Assembly: GCA_009692275.1 (NCBI GenBank)
Contig: SHZL01000035.1
Coordinates: forward strand, 1-14,571
Direction of reading: 5' to 3'
DNA length: 14,571 nt
Origin: Lysobacterales bacterium
Lineage (GTDB): Bacteria > Pseudomonadota > Gammaproteobacteria > Xanthomonadales > SZUA-36
Below the pieces are notes generated by a model, which searched no databases, was not told the DNA's origin, and saw only the letters and a list, made by a program, of their open reading frames with translations. How positions within the stretch are numbered: position 1 is the first letter of the stretch; each line of letters opens with the position of its first letter. A program made the position numbers and the translations under genes. Below are positions 6,027-14,023 of this stretch, piece by piece.

Positions 6027-6967
6027 GTGGAGGAGTCCAGGTCGGGGCGAGGTTTTCAGCACAAACAGCGCTGACGGCCCGGTTGATGATGTACGGCCTG
6101 CTGGCTGTCGTGCTGATGGCCATGGATCATCGGGGCCAGTATGTGCCGCGCTTTCGCAGCCTGGCCGGGCACCTGGTAGAGCCCGTGCATTATGTCGTCG
6201 AGTGGCCGGTGCGCGCCTTGCGCGGCGTGTTCGGCTACCTGCAAAGCACCCAGGCACTGCGTCGCGAAAATGCAGCCTTGCAGCGCGACCTGTTGCAGCA
6301 AAAGGCCTCGCTGCAGCGTTTGGACGCAATGATGGAGGAAAACACCCGCCTGCGCACCTTGCTTGAGGGCGCCTCCTCTGGCCGGCGCTTCGAATTCCAG
6401 TTTGCCGAAATGATCGAAGTGGACCTGGATCCTTTCTCGCACAAGGTCATCATTGACCATGGCCGTGACCGCGGCATCGTCAGCGGCCAGGCGGTCATTG
6501 ACGGCGCGGGTATCATGGGGCAGGTGGAGGATGTTTTTCAGGGTCAATCCACGGTGCGATTGATTTCCGATCCCAACCACGCTTTGCCGGTGCAGATCAA
6601 CCGAACGGGATTGCGCACCGTGGCCTTCGGCACAGGGGATACTGCCCATCTCAGCATGCCCGCCGTGCCGCGCGAGGCCGATGTGCGCATTGGCGACCTG
6701 GTGGTCACCTCCGGCCTGGGCGGCCGCTTCCCCAGCGGCTACCCCGTTGCCATCGTTGCATCCATAGACCGCCGGGAAGGCCTGACCTTTGCGCAGGTGA
6801 TGGCCGTGCCAATAGCCGCACTGGACCGCGGACGCGAGGTGCTGTTGCTGAAATCTGTGGCCCCGGATCCAGCAGTCCCGGATCCGGCAGTGCCTGGTCC
6901 AGCAACCCCGGTTCCAGCAACCATGGCGCCAGCGGCATCGGAGGCCGCCCCGCCGGCGCATGAATAG
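6020..6967 (+). CDS. mreC: Rod shape-determining protein MreC
   Basis: Bitopic inner-membrane protein whose periplasmic part scaffolds the elongasome and activates PBP2. It has about 315 residues from TTG 6020. One transmembrane segment lies at about 23-40, followed by a coiled coil (about 70-112, ALRRENAALQRDLLQQKASL) and the tandem beta domains ending with GDLVVTSGLGGRFPSGYPVA, the strongest MreC hallmark (about 230-249). The tail (282-306) is Pro/Ala-rich with pentad repeats. The start is uncertain: no ATG or GTG precedes the membrane segment in frame. TTG 6020 lies within a 14-bp tandem repeat, TTG 5987 is possible, and a strong ggaggag (6029-6035) lies downstream of both with no start codon at the right distance. 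ATG 6086 would cut into the membrane segment. The stop overlaps mreD by 8 bp. Confidence 0.93.
   Translation: MVSGGVQVGARFSAQTALTARLMMYGLLAVVLMAMDHRGQYVPRFRSLAGHLVEPVHYVVEWPVRALRGVFGYLQSTQALRRENAALQRDLLQQKASLQRLDAMMEENTRLRTLLEGASSGRRFEFQFAEMIEVDLDPFSHKVIIDHGRDRGIVSGQAVIDGAGIMGQVEDVFQGQSTVRLISDPNHALPVQINRTGLRTVAFGTGDTAHLSMPAVPREADVRIGDLVVTSGLGGRFPSGYPVAIVASIDRREGLTFAQVMAVPIAALDRGREVLLLKSVAPDPAVPDPAVPGPATPVPATMAPAASEAAPPAHE
6863..6937 (+). repeat. Degenerate 15-bp x 5 repeat coding the MreC Pro/Ala tail
   Basis: Five consecutive 15-bp units encode pentads of the form P-x-P-A-x: PDPAV twice, then PGPAT, PVPAT and a diverged MAPAA. The first two units differ at only two bases, so the duplication is recent compared with the older units. 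The tail is periplasmic and probably disordered. Confidence 0.8.
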
Positions 6968-7454
6968 CCACCGCGAGCGCATCTCCCCGGTACTGATCAC
7001 CCTTGCAGTCGCGATGGTGCTGACCATTTTCCCCTTGCCATCGGCGTTAGTTCCGATGCGACCTTACTGGGTGGCCCTGGTGCTGATTTTCTGGTGCCTG
7101 GAAACACACAGCCTGATCACCCTGGGCAATGCATTCCTGGTCGGCCTCGTGCTGGACCTGCTTACGGGCAGCTTGTTGGGCATGCATGCGCTCGGGCTGG
7201 TTATCCTGATGTTCCTGGTCACGCGCTTCCGTGCCCGTTTGCGTTTTTTCCCGCCCTGGCAGCAAGCCTTGTCGGTGCTGGCACTGCTGCTCAATGACCG
7301 CATCATTCTGCTGTGGATCATCAGCCTCGAGGGGGATGCTTTACCGCCGGCAAGTTTCTGGCTGGCGCCGCTGATCTCCACCTTGCTGTGGCCGTGGGTT
7401 TTCCTCTTGCTGGACCATTACCGCAGCCTGGCCAGGCACCACAAGGCAAAATGA
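6960..7454 (+). CDS. mreD: Rod shape-determining protein MreD
   Basis: Small polytopic inner-membrane protein of the elongasome; it works with MreC to regulate PBP2 and RodA. It has 164 residues, the usual size. Five or so hydrophobic segments are visible (about 10-30, 35-50, 52-75, 78-90, 100-122, 132-150), and the conserved RPYWVALVLIFWCLETHSL stretch (34-52) and GLVLDLLTGSLLGMHALG (62-79) fit MreD. It starts at ATG 6960, overlapping the mreC stop by 8 bp, and ends with ATGA shared with mrdA, so it is very likely translationally coupled on both sides. Confidence 0.95.
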   Translation: MNSHRERISPVLITLAVAMVLTIFPLPSALVPMRPYWVALVLIFWCLETHSLITLGNAFLVGLVLDLLTGSLLGMHALGLVILMFLVTRFRARLRFFPPWQQALSVLALLLNDRIILLWIISLEGDALPPASFWLAPLISTLLWPWVFLLLDHYRSLARHHKAK

Positions 7455-9358
7455 ATACCCCAAATAGCATTATGGGCAGCCTTAGCGGTGGCAACGGGCG
7501 CGGCCGGCCCATCAAGGACGTGGTGTTCGAGTCACGGCTGTTCCGCAGTCGCGCCACCTTTGGCCTCGTGTTGCTTGCGCTGGCGACCGCCGTGTTACTG
7601 GCGCGATACACCTGGTTGCAGGTCGTTGCCCACGAAGAATTTTCCGCGCGTTCCAACAGCAACCGCGTGCGGGTGGTGCCGGTTGCCCCCAATCGTGGCT
7701 TGATCTACGACCGGCGCGGTCGGCCCCTGGCCGAAAACATACCCGCGTACCGCCTGGAGATCGTGCCGGAAAAGGCGGGTGAGCTGGAAGACACCCTGAC
7801 CCGGCTCGCAACCATCGTCGAGTTGCCGGAAGACGCCGTGGAGAAATTTGCCCGCGATCGCAAGCGCTACCGGGAGTTTGATGCAGTCCCGCTCAAGTTC
7901 AATCTGAGTGAAGAAGAGGTGGCGCGGTTTGCCCTTGATCGTCACCGCTACCCCGGTGTGGATATTGCGCCCTACCTGTCGCGCTACTACCCGTACGGTG
8001 AACTGCTTACGCATGTACTGGGTTATGTCGGACGCATTGACGAAGGGGACCTCCTGCGGCTGGACAGCGCCGATTACCGGGCGACTTCACACACCGGCAA
8101 GAGCGGTATTGAACGCCAGTACGAAACCGCCCTGCACGGGCACAGCGGCGTGGAGAGAGTTGAAACCAATGCCGGTGGCAGGGTCATACGCTCGCTGGAG
8201 CGTACCGACCCGGTGCATGGTGACGACCTGGTCCTGTCACTGGACATACAGGTGCAACAGGCTGCCTGGGATGCACTGGGTGACCGGCCGGGCGCGGTTG
8301 TGGCTATTGATCCGAACGATGGCTCGGTGCTGGCGATGGTCAGCAAGCCGGCCTTTGATCCCAACCTTTTTGTCCACGGCATCAGCACAGCGGATTACCA
8401 GGCCATCCTGGCGTCTCCCGGACGTGCGCTCCTGAACCGCGTAATCCAGGGTGGCTACGAGCCTGGTTCCACGCTCAAACCTTTTGTTGCGCTCGCCGGC
8501 CTCGAGCTCGGTGTTACCAGCGCCGACAAGAAAGTATTTTCCAGCGGCAATTTTTACCTGCCCGGACTTGATCGTCCATTTCGTGACTGGCGCAAAGGCG
8601 GGCATGGCTGGGTGGACATTACTTCCGCCCTGGAGCAATCGGTCAATACCTACTTTTACCATTTGGCGCTGGATCTGGGTATTGATCGGATGCACGACTA
8701 CCTGGCGCAATTCGGGTTTGGCAGCGTAACCGGCCTGGATCTGCCGGGCGAGCTAACCGGCATCTTGCCGTCGCGCGAATGGAAAATGGCCCAGTACCAT
8801 CAGCCCTGGTATCCGGGCGAGACGGTCATTTCCGGCATCGGCCAGGGTTATAACGTGGTGACACCCTTGCAACTGGCAGTGGCGGTGGCTGCTATTGCCA
8901 GTGGGGGCCGGCGGTTTGCGCCGCAACTCCTGTACGCGTCCAAGCGAGCCGGAAATCAGCAGGCGACACGCCAGCAGGCCGCGGAGATCCTGCAAATTCC
9001 GGTGGTCAGCGAACAAAACTGGGATACCGTGCGCGAAGGCATGCGCCGGGTCGTGCATGGCTCTGCCGGCACTGCGCGGGCCCTGCAGCCGCTGGACGGT
9101 TACGAAATGGCGGGTAAAAGTGGCACCGCCCAGGTCATAGCGCAGGCACAAGGCAAGGACTATGACGAAAGCCACACTGCTGCCAACCTGCGCCATCACG
9201 CACTGTTCATCGGGTTTGCTCCGGTTGGCCGGCCGACGATCGCGGTTGCGGCCGTGGTCGAGAACGGGGGCGGCGGTTCACGCCAGGCAGCACCCGTGGT
9301 CAAGGCCGTGATTGATGCCTGGCTGGCACAGGAAATGCCGCAGGAGATGCCGCAATGA
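7451..9358 (+). CDS. mrdA: Penicillin-binding protein 2 (elongation transpeptidase)
   Basis: Class B PBP that cross-links peptidoglycan during cell elongation as partner of RodA. It has 635 residues from ATG 7451 (an in-frame ATG at 7472 is a less likely alternative). One transmembrane anchor lies at about 37-55, then the pedestal with NRGLIYDRRGRPLAEN (81-96). The transpeptidase domain has all three active-site motifs: STLK with Ser340 and Lys343, SVN at 397-399, and KSGTAQ at 556-561, the same KSG form as E. coli PBP2. The C-terminus carries a duplicated QEMP (12-bp repeat, 9329-9352). It overlaps mreD (ATGA 7451-7454) and rodA (ATGA 9355-9358), which ties the transpeptidase and its glycosyltransferase partner together. 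Confidence 0.97.
   Translation: MNTPNSIMGSLSGGNGRGRPIKDVVFESRLFRSRATFGLVLLALATAVLLARYTWLQVVAHEEFSARSNSNRVRVVPVAPNRGLIYDRRGRPLAENIPAYRLEIVPEKAGELEDTLTRLATIVELPEDAVEKFARDRKRYREFDAVPLKFNLSEEEVARFALDRHRYPGVDIAPYLSRYYPYGELLTHVLGYVGRIDEGDLLRLDSADYRATSHTGKSGIERQYETALHGHSGVERVETNAGGRVIRSLERTDPVHGDDLVLSLDIQVQQAAWDALGDRPGAVVAIDPNDGSVLAMVSKPAFDPNLFVHGISTADYQAILASPGRALLNRVIQGGYEPGSTLKPFVALAGLELGVTSADKKVFSSGNFYLPGLDRPFRDWRKGGHGWVDITSALEQSVNTYFYHLALDLGIDRMHDYLAQFGFGSVTGLDLPGELTGILPSREWKMAQYHQPWYPGETVISGIGQGYNVVTPLQLAVAVAAIASGGRRFAPQLLYASKRAGNQQATRQQAAEILQIPVVSEQNWDTVREGMRRVVHGSAGTARALQPLDGYEMAGKSGTAQVIAQAQGKDYDESHTAANLRHHALFIGFAPVGRPTIAVAAVVENGGGGSRQAAPVVKAVIDAWLAQEMPQEMPQ
9329..9352 (+). repeat. 12-bp x 2 duplication at the PBP2 C-terminus
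   Basis: caggaaatgccg (9329-9340) is followed by caggagatgccg (9341-9352), with 11 of 12 bases identical, encoding QEMP twice. It ends 2 bp before the rodA ATG, so it also forms the translation-initiation region of rodA. Confidence 0.85.
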
Positions 9359-10446
9359 AAGGACTCCTGCCCGGCTGGTTTGGTTTGCCACGGCTCGACT
9401 GGACCTTGTTGCTGGCCCTGATGCTGCTGGCCGCATTGGGTTTGCTGGTGCTTTACAGTGCCTCCGGTGAGGACCCGGGTGCGGTATACCGGCAAGCAGC
9501 ACGGGTAGGCGGCGGAGTAGTGCTGATGCTGGGGCTGAGCCTGGTTCCGCCCCACGTGCTGCGCTCGTGGACGCCGTGGCTTTATGGCCTGGGCCTCGTC
9601 CTGCTGGCGTTGACCTTGCTCGCTGGCGAAGGGCGCGGTGCAGACCGCTGGCTGGACCTGGCCGTCATTCGATTTCAACCGTCGGAAATCATGAAGCTGG
9701 CCGTGCCCATGATGGTTGCGTGGTTTTTTAATCCGCTCAGTCTGCCGCCCTCGATCAGGGCCACCCTGGTGGCCAGTGTCCTGCTGGGCGTTCCCGCCGC
9801 GTTGATAGCGGACCAGCCGGATCTTGGCACCGCCATGCTGATTGCGGTCAGCGGGTGCACCACGATTTTTCTCGCCGGACTGCGCTGGCGTTACATCCTG
9901 GGCCTCGGCAGCCTGGTTGCAGCGGCCCTGCCGGCTTTTTGGTACATGATGCACGAGTATCAGCGCAACCGGGTCCGCACCTTCCTTGATCCGGAATCCG
10001 ACCCGCTCGGCAGTGGTTGGAACATCATCCAGTCAAAAATTGCAGTGGGCTCCGGCGGGTTGCTGGGCAAGGGCTGGCTGAACGGAACCCAGTCGCACCT
10101 CGAGTTCATTCCGGAGCGGCACACGGATTTCATCCTCGCAGTCCTTGCGGAGGAATTCGGACTGTTGGGAGTCGCCTTACTGCTGGTTCTGTACGTGGTG
10201 ATTACTGTGCGCTGCATCTATATTGCCGGCATGGCCAAGGACACCTACTCGCGCCTGCTGGCCGGCAGCCTCGGCTTCACCTTTTTTGTCTACGTGGTGG
10301 TCAATTGCGGCATGGTTGCGGGGCTGTTACCCGTAGTCGGTGTGCCCTTACCGATGATCAGTTTTGGCGGCACGTCAATGGTCACCTTGCTGGCCGGGTT
10401 TGGCATCGTGATGTCGATACACGGCCACAGGAATTTTATCCGCTGA
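9355..10446 (+). CDS. rodA: Rod shape-determining protein RodA (SEDS glycosyltransferase)
   Basis: SEDS-family lipid II polymerase of the elongasome, working with PBP2. It has 363 residues with about ten hydrophobic segments. Family motifs include RWLDLAVIRFQPSEIMKLA (101-119), the loop with NRVRTFLDPESDPLG (205-219), GLLGKGWLNGTQSHLEFIPE (235-254) followed by RHTDFILAVLAEEFGLLG, and the C-terminal PMISFGGTSMVTLLAGFG (336-353). The start is ATG 9355 inside the mrdA stop. The gene ends at 10446, and about 100 bp separate it from mltB, the first sizeable gap after mreC. Confidence 0.97.
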   Translation: MKGLLPGWFGLPRLDWTLLLALMLLAALGLLVLYSASGEDPGAVYRQAARVGGGVVLMLGLSLVPPHVLRSWTPWLYGLGLVLLALTLLAGEGRGADRWLDLAVIRFQPSEIMKLAVPMMVAWFFNPLSLPPSIRATLVASVLLGVPAALIADQPDLGTAMLIAVSGCTTIFLAGLRWRYILGLGSLVAAALPAFWYMMHEYQRNRVRTFLDPESDPLGSGWNIIQSKIAVGSGGLLGKGWLNGTQSHLEFIPERHTDFILAVLAEEFGLLGVALLLVLYVVITVRCIYIAGMAKDTYSRLLAGSLGFTFFVYVVVNCGMVAGLLPVVGVPLPMISFGGTSMVTLLAGFGIVMSIHGHRNFIR

Positions 10447-10450
10447 GTCG

Positions 10451-10481
10451 TTGTCCCAGCCCGCAGCGATTCGGTTACACT
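10451..10481 (+). promoter_or_regulatory. Weak candidate promoter upstream of mltB
   Basis: TTGTCC (10451-10456) and TACACT (10476-10481, 4 of 6 matches) are 19 bp apart, longer than ideal. It lies in the rodA-mltB gap and could give the distal half of the cluster an internal start. Support is only the match to consensus. Confidence 0.25.
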
Positions 10482-10548
10482 GGGCGCGGGTTGTCAGGGT
10501 TGTGGTTCACCCGTGGATCTGGATACCGTGAGAACACATTTGAAAAAC

Positions 10549-11529
10549 ATGAAGCGGTTGGTCTTGCTCACGTTGTTGTCAGCCACCAGCACATCCTGCC
10601 TGGCGGAGCAGCACCCCGGGGCGGAAGAGTTTGCGAAAAAGGCCGCGGCCGAGTACCAGCTCGACGAGCAGCAAGTGCTCGCCATCCTGGCGCAGGCTGA
10701 ATTCAAACAGTCCATTGTGGATGCCATGACCCGGCCGGCCGAAGCCAAGCCCTGGTTCGAGTATAGGCGCATTTTCCTCACCGACAAACGCATCAATGGC
10801 GGAGTGCAGTTCTGGCGCGAAAACCAGGCAGACATTACCCAGGCGGCTGAACAATTCCAGGTCGACCCGCAAGTGATCGTAGCCATCATTGGAGTTGAGA
10901 CCTTGTATGGCGCAATCACGGGTAATTACCGTGTGCTCGATGCGCTGGCCACCCTGGCGTTTCATTACCCGGCTACGCTGCGCGACCGTTCAGATTTTTT
11001 TTCCAGCGAATTGATGAATTTCATCGTGCTCAGCCAGGAAGAGGGTATACCGGTCGATGAGGTGACCGGCTCATACGCCGGGGCCATGGGGCTGGGGCAG
11101 TTCATGCCCAGCAGCTACCGCGAGTACGCTGTTGACCTCAATGGCGATGAGCGTCGTGACTTGTGGAGTTCCGTGGACGACGCGATCGGCAGCGTGGCCA
11201 ATTACTTGCACCGGCATGGCTGGGCTTACAGAGAACCCGTGGTTCTGCCCCTGTCGCTGAAGCAGGGGGCCAGGCTGGAGCTGGTGGCTGACGGCGACTA
11301 CAAGCCGCACAAGACCATGGGTGAAATGACGGCCGGCGGCTTCATCAGTGCCACACCGGTGGACGCTGCTAAACTGGTGACGGTGATCAGGTTGCAAGAA
11401 GAGAACTCCGCAGCTTACTGGCTTGGCTTCAACAATTTCTACGTCATCACCCGCTACAACCGCAGCCCCCTGTATGCCATGGCGGTATACGAACTGAGCG
11501 AGGAAATCCGCCGGGAAATGACTGAGTGA
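10549..11529 (+). CDS. mltB: Membrane-bound-type lytic murein transglycosylase B
   Basis: Periplasmic enzyme that cleaves glycan strands between MurNAc and GlcNAc, leaving 1,6-anhydroMurNAc ends, as part of wall remodelling. It has 326 residues from ATG 10549, chosen because it gives the compact signal peptide MKRLVLLTLLSATSTSCLA; GTG at 10528 or 10513 is in frame and would add 7 or 12 residues. The SLT_2-type domain shows VAIIGVETLYGAITGNY (111-127) with catalytic Glu117, GSYAGAMGLGQFMPSSYREY (174-193) and a repeat-free C-terminus typical of MltB. The signal cysteine does not sit in a clear lipobox, so the protein may be soluble, like Pseudomonas SltB1, rather than a lipoprotein. It ends in GTGA shared with rlpA. 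Confidence 0.94.
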   Translation: MKRLVLLTLLSATSTSCLAEQHPGAEEFAKKAAAEYQLDEQQVLAILAQAEFKQSIVDAMTRPAEAKPWFEYRRIFLTDKRINGGVQFWRENQADITQAAEQFQVDPQVIVAIIGVETLYGAITGNYRVLDALATLAFHYPATLRDRSDFFSSELMNFIVLSQEEGIPVDEVTGSYAGAMGLGQFMPSSYREYAVDLNGDERRDLWSSVDDAIGSVANYLHRHGWAYREPVVLPLSLKQGARLELVADGDYKPHKTMGEMTAGGFISATPVDAAKLVTVIRLQEENSAAYWLGFNNFYVITRYNRSPLYAMAVYELSEEIRREMTE

Positions 11530-12335
11530 GCATCCTGGCCCGGTGCTGGTGTGGATATTTTTTCGCCGGCGCACTGGCGCTGCAACTGGTGGCCTGTGCC
11601 GGCAAGCAGGAAAAGAAAGCCCTTCCGGAAGAAGAGCCCGGTGACGGTCCTCCCCTGAGCTCGATCCGGGCATCCGATGTCAAGGATGCGCAACCGGCCG
11701 ATGAGCCGCGCGCGCCCTATGGCAACCAGTCGCCCTACGAGGTGTTTGGCAAGAAGTACTACGTGCTGGAGTCGAATGAGAATTACGTGCAGCGCGGGAC
11801 AGCATCCTGGTATGGCACCAAGTTTCATGGGCGCAGAACATCCAGCGGAGAGCCCTACGACCTGCACCTGGCAACTGCTGCTCACAAAACGCTGCCTTTG
11901 CCCACCTATGCTGAGGTCACGAACCTGGACAATGGCCACAAGGTCATAGTGAAAATTAATGATCGCGGGCCGTTCAAGGATGATCGCCTGATTGATATGT
12001 CGTACGGCGCTGCCCTGCGCCTGGACATGATCGGCACAGGCACAGCCCCGGTTGAGGTGCGCGTGATTGATACGCGTGGCTTGCAATTTGCGGCCACGGA
12101 ACCTGACAAGGTTAGCGAGACCTGGTTGCAGATCGGGGCTTATGGTGAACAGGATGGGGCGGAGGACCTCGCCCACCGCCTGACCGGGGCAAAGCTCAAA
12201 CCGGTCAGCATTCAGCACAGCAACAACGTCTTTCGCGTATGGCTGGGACCATATGACAGTAACAACGAAATCAACGAAGTAATTGAAAAGGCCATTGAAC
12301 TTGGCTTTGAACGCCCCTATAAAGTGAACCGTTAA
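11526..12335 (+). CDS. rlpA: Septal ring lytic transglycosylase / rare lipoprotein A, RlpA
   Basis: Outer-membrane lipoprotein that binds denuded septal peptidoglycan and, in Pseudomonas, cleaves it. It has 269 residues from GTG 11526, which overlaps the mltB stop by 4 bp. Lipobox LVAC with lipidated Cys24. The double-psi beta-barrel domain spans about 91-182 (GTASWYGTKFHGRRTSSGEP). His120 and Asp146 correspond by spacing (26 residues) to the catalytic His131/Asp157 of P. aeruginosa RlpA, so this copy is probably enzymatically active, unlike E. coli RlpA. A SPOR domain, which targets bare glycan strands, occupies about 197-268 (WLQIGAYGEQDGAEDLAHRL). A Pro/Glu-rich linker (about 30-70) lies between anchor and enzyme. 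Confidence 0.95.
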   Translation: MSILARCWCGYFFAGALALQLVACAGKQEKKALPEEEPGDGPPLSSIRASDVKDAQPADEPRAPYGNQSPYEVFGKKYYVLESNENYVQRGTASWYGTKFHGRRTSSGEPYDLHLATAAHKTLPLPTYAEVTNLDNGHKVIVKINDRGPFKDDRLIDMSYGAALRLDMIGTGTAPVEVRVIDTRGLQFAATEPDKVSETWLQIGAYGEQDGAEDLAHRLTGAKLKPVSIQHSNNVFRVWLGPYDSNNEINEVIEKAIELGFERPYKVNR

Positions 12336-12366
12336 GGGCCTTTCCTCCCATAAACGTTATTTCCCG

Positions 12367-12390
12367 CAAGATTCACCCCAAGATTCCCCA
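12367..12390. repeat. 12-bp x 2 imperfect duplication before dacA
   Basis: caagattcaccc (12367-12378) and caagattcccca (12379-12390) match at 10 of 12 positions. The second copy ends 1 bp before the dacA ATG and occupies the place of the ribosome-binding site, where no Shine-Dalgarno sequence is visible. Confidence 0.7.
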
Positions 12391-12391
12391 C

Positions 12392-13756
12392 ATGACCATG
12401 AAACGCAAAATCGTATTGATGCTGGCCCTGCTGGCAAGCCTGGGTTCCGCCCTGGCCCAGGTTCCACCGGTTCCTGCCGCGGCAGGCAAAACCGAAACGC
12501 CGCCCGTGCCGGCGCCCCCTCAGTTAACTGCCAGCAGTTACATACTGATGGACTTCAACAGCCTCGATGTGCTGGTGGAACATAATCCTGATCAGCGCCT
12601 GGAGCCCGCCAGCATTACCAAGCTGATGACCTCTTACGTGGTGTTCGAGGAACTGTCCAAAGGAAAGATCAAGCTGGATGACACCGTAATCGTCAGTAAA
12701 AGCGCCTGGCGTATGGGCGGATCACGCATGTTCATTGACCCCACGATGACTCCAACGGTCCAGGAATTGATTCGCGGCATGATCATCCAGTCGGGAAACG
12801 ACGCCTGCGTTGCTCTGGCCGAACACATTGCAGGAACCGAGCAGGCCTTTGCTGACCTGATGAACCACTATGCCGAGCAACTGGGCATGACCGGCAGTCA
12901 TTTCCAAAATTCCACGGGCTGGCCGGACGATGCGCACTACATGACCGCCAGGGACGTTGCGATTTTAAGCGCGGCCATTATTCGTGATTTCCCGGATTAC
13001 TACCCCTATTATGCAGAGAAGGAATTCACCTTCAATGGCATTCTGCAGCACAACCGCAACCCGGTGCTGTTCAAGGATCCCACCAGTGATGGTTTGAAAA
13101 CCGGGCACACGGAGAATGCGGGTTTTTGCCTCGCAGCCTCAGCCAAACGGGACGGGATGCGCCTGATCACGGTGGTCATGAAATCGGCTTCTGAATCGGC
13201 TCGCGCCACGGACAGTCAAAGCCTGCTGAACTATGGTTTTCGCTTTTATGAAACCGTGCAGCTGTACGAGGCACGAACCGAGCTTGCTAGCGGCGAGGTT
13301 TGGAAGGGCACTGCAGACGTGGTTCCACTCGGCCTCGCTCAGCCGCTGTTCGTCACCATACCACGCGGCCGTTACGGTGAACTGGACGCGCAGGTCAAGT
13401 TGCTGCCTGAACTGACCGCGCCACTCGCGGCTGACCAGGTAGTAGGTAGCATTGCGGTCAAGCTGGAAGACAAGGTGGTTGCCAGTCGCGACCTGGTGGT
13501 GCTTAACGCAGTTGAAGAAGCCGGGTTTTTTGGTCGCACCTGGGATGGGCTGCGCCTGTGGACCGGGGGACTCTTCGGCGATGACGAGGATGATGCCGCT
13601 GCTGCTGCCGCTGCCAAGAGTGATGAAGCCGGCAGTGACGCTGGAACTGATGGTAAACCCGGCGCCGCTGAGCCGGCCTCCCCGCAGCCGGCGGTCGAGA
13701 AGCCAGCTGTTGATGAGTCAGCAATCGGGAAGCCAGCAGATGACGCCGCCGGATAG
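12392..13756 (+). CDS. dacA: D-alanyl-D-alanine carboxypeptidase (PBP5/DacA type)
   Basis: Periplasmic serine peptidase that removes the terminal D-Ala from pentapeptides, controlling cross-linking. It has 454 residues, longer than E. coli PBP5 (403). Signal peptide at about 1-22, with ALA|Q as the likely cut. Active-site motifs: SITK with Ser74 and Lys77, SGN at 134-136, KTG at 236-238. The PBP5 C-terminal beta domain ends with FFGRTWDGLRLWTGGLFG (379-396), the amphipathic membrane anchor. That helix is normally the end of the protein; here it is followed by a 58-residue tail rich in Asp, Ala, Pro and Glu. ATG 12392 and ATG 12398 are both possible starts, and neither has a clear ribosome site. 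The end overlaps ybeD by 17 bp. In Pseudomonas the same position is called dacC. Confidence 0.95.
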   Translation: MTMKRKIVLMLALLASLGSALAQVPPVPAAAGKTETPPVPAPPQLTASSYILMDFNSLDVLVEHNPDQRLEPASITKLMTSYVVFEELSKGKIKLDDTVIVSKSAWRMGGSRMFIDPTMTPTVQELIRGMIIQSGNDACVALAEHIAGTEQAFADLMNHYAEQLGMTGSHFQNSTGWPDDAHYMTARDVAILSAAIIRDFPDYYPYYAEKEFTFNGILQHNRNPVLFKDPTSDGLKTGHTENAGFCLAASAKRDGMRLITVVMKSASESARATDSQSLLNYGFRFYETVQLYEARTELASGEVWKGTADVVPLGLAQPLFVTIPRGRYGELDAQVKLLPELTAPLAADQVVGSIAVKLEDKVVASRDLVVLNAVEEAGFFGRTWDGLRLWTGGLFGDDEDDAAAAAAAKSDEAGSDAGTDGKPGAAEPASPQPAVEKPAVDESAIGKPADDAAG

Positions 13757-14021
13757 TGAGTCGACCCCCAGCTTGCTTGAGTTTCCGTGCCGCTTTCCCA
13801 TCAAGGCCATGGGGCGCAGCAGCGATGATTTTGAGCGCATCATCAGCGCCATTATTTTCCGGCACGCCCGGTTGATGCAGGGCGAGCCCGTCCGGCTCTC
13901 CCCCAGCAGCGCCGGTACCTTTGTATCACTCACCGCAGTGATCGAAGCGGAATCACAACAACAGCTCGATGCTATTTACCAGGAACTCACCGATTGCGAA
14001 CTGGTGCTGATGGCTTTGTAG
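13740..14021 (+). CDS. ybeD: YbeD-like DUF493 protein
   Basis: Small cytoplasmic alpha/beta protein with an ACT-like fold whose role is not established; it is almost always found between dacA and lipB. It has 93 residues (E. coli 87). SLLEFPCRFPIKAMGRSSDD (11-30) corresponds to the E. coli LLEFPTPFTYKVMG segment, and the C-terminus YQELTDCELVLMAL matches YEELGDIEIVRMVL. The start ATG 13740 lies inside the end of dacA (17-bp overlap), and gggaag upstream is a weak ribosome site. lipB begins 2 bp after the stop, consistent with one transcript. Confidence 0.93.
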   Translation: MTPPDSESTPSLLEFPCRFPIKAMGRSSDDFERIISAIIFRHARLMQGEPVRLSPSSAGTFVSLTAVIEAESQQQLDAIYQELTDCELVLMAL

Positions 14022-14023
14022 TC

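Noticed and set aside
6056..7027. 323-codon minus-strand open frame across mreC
   Set aside because: Antisense of mreC and the mreD start, His/Gln-rich low-complexity composition, no recognisable family.
13452..14021. Longer 189-codon version of ybeD
   Set aside because: The N-terminal half is an out-of-frame reading of dacA; only the part from ATG 13740 matches the YbeD family and its usual length.
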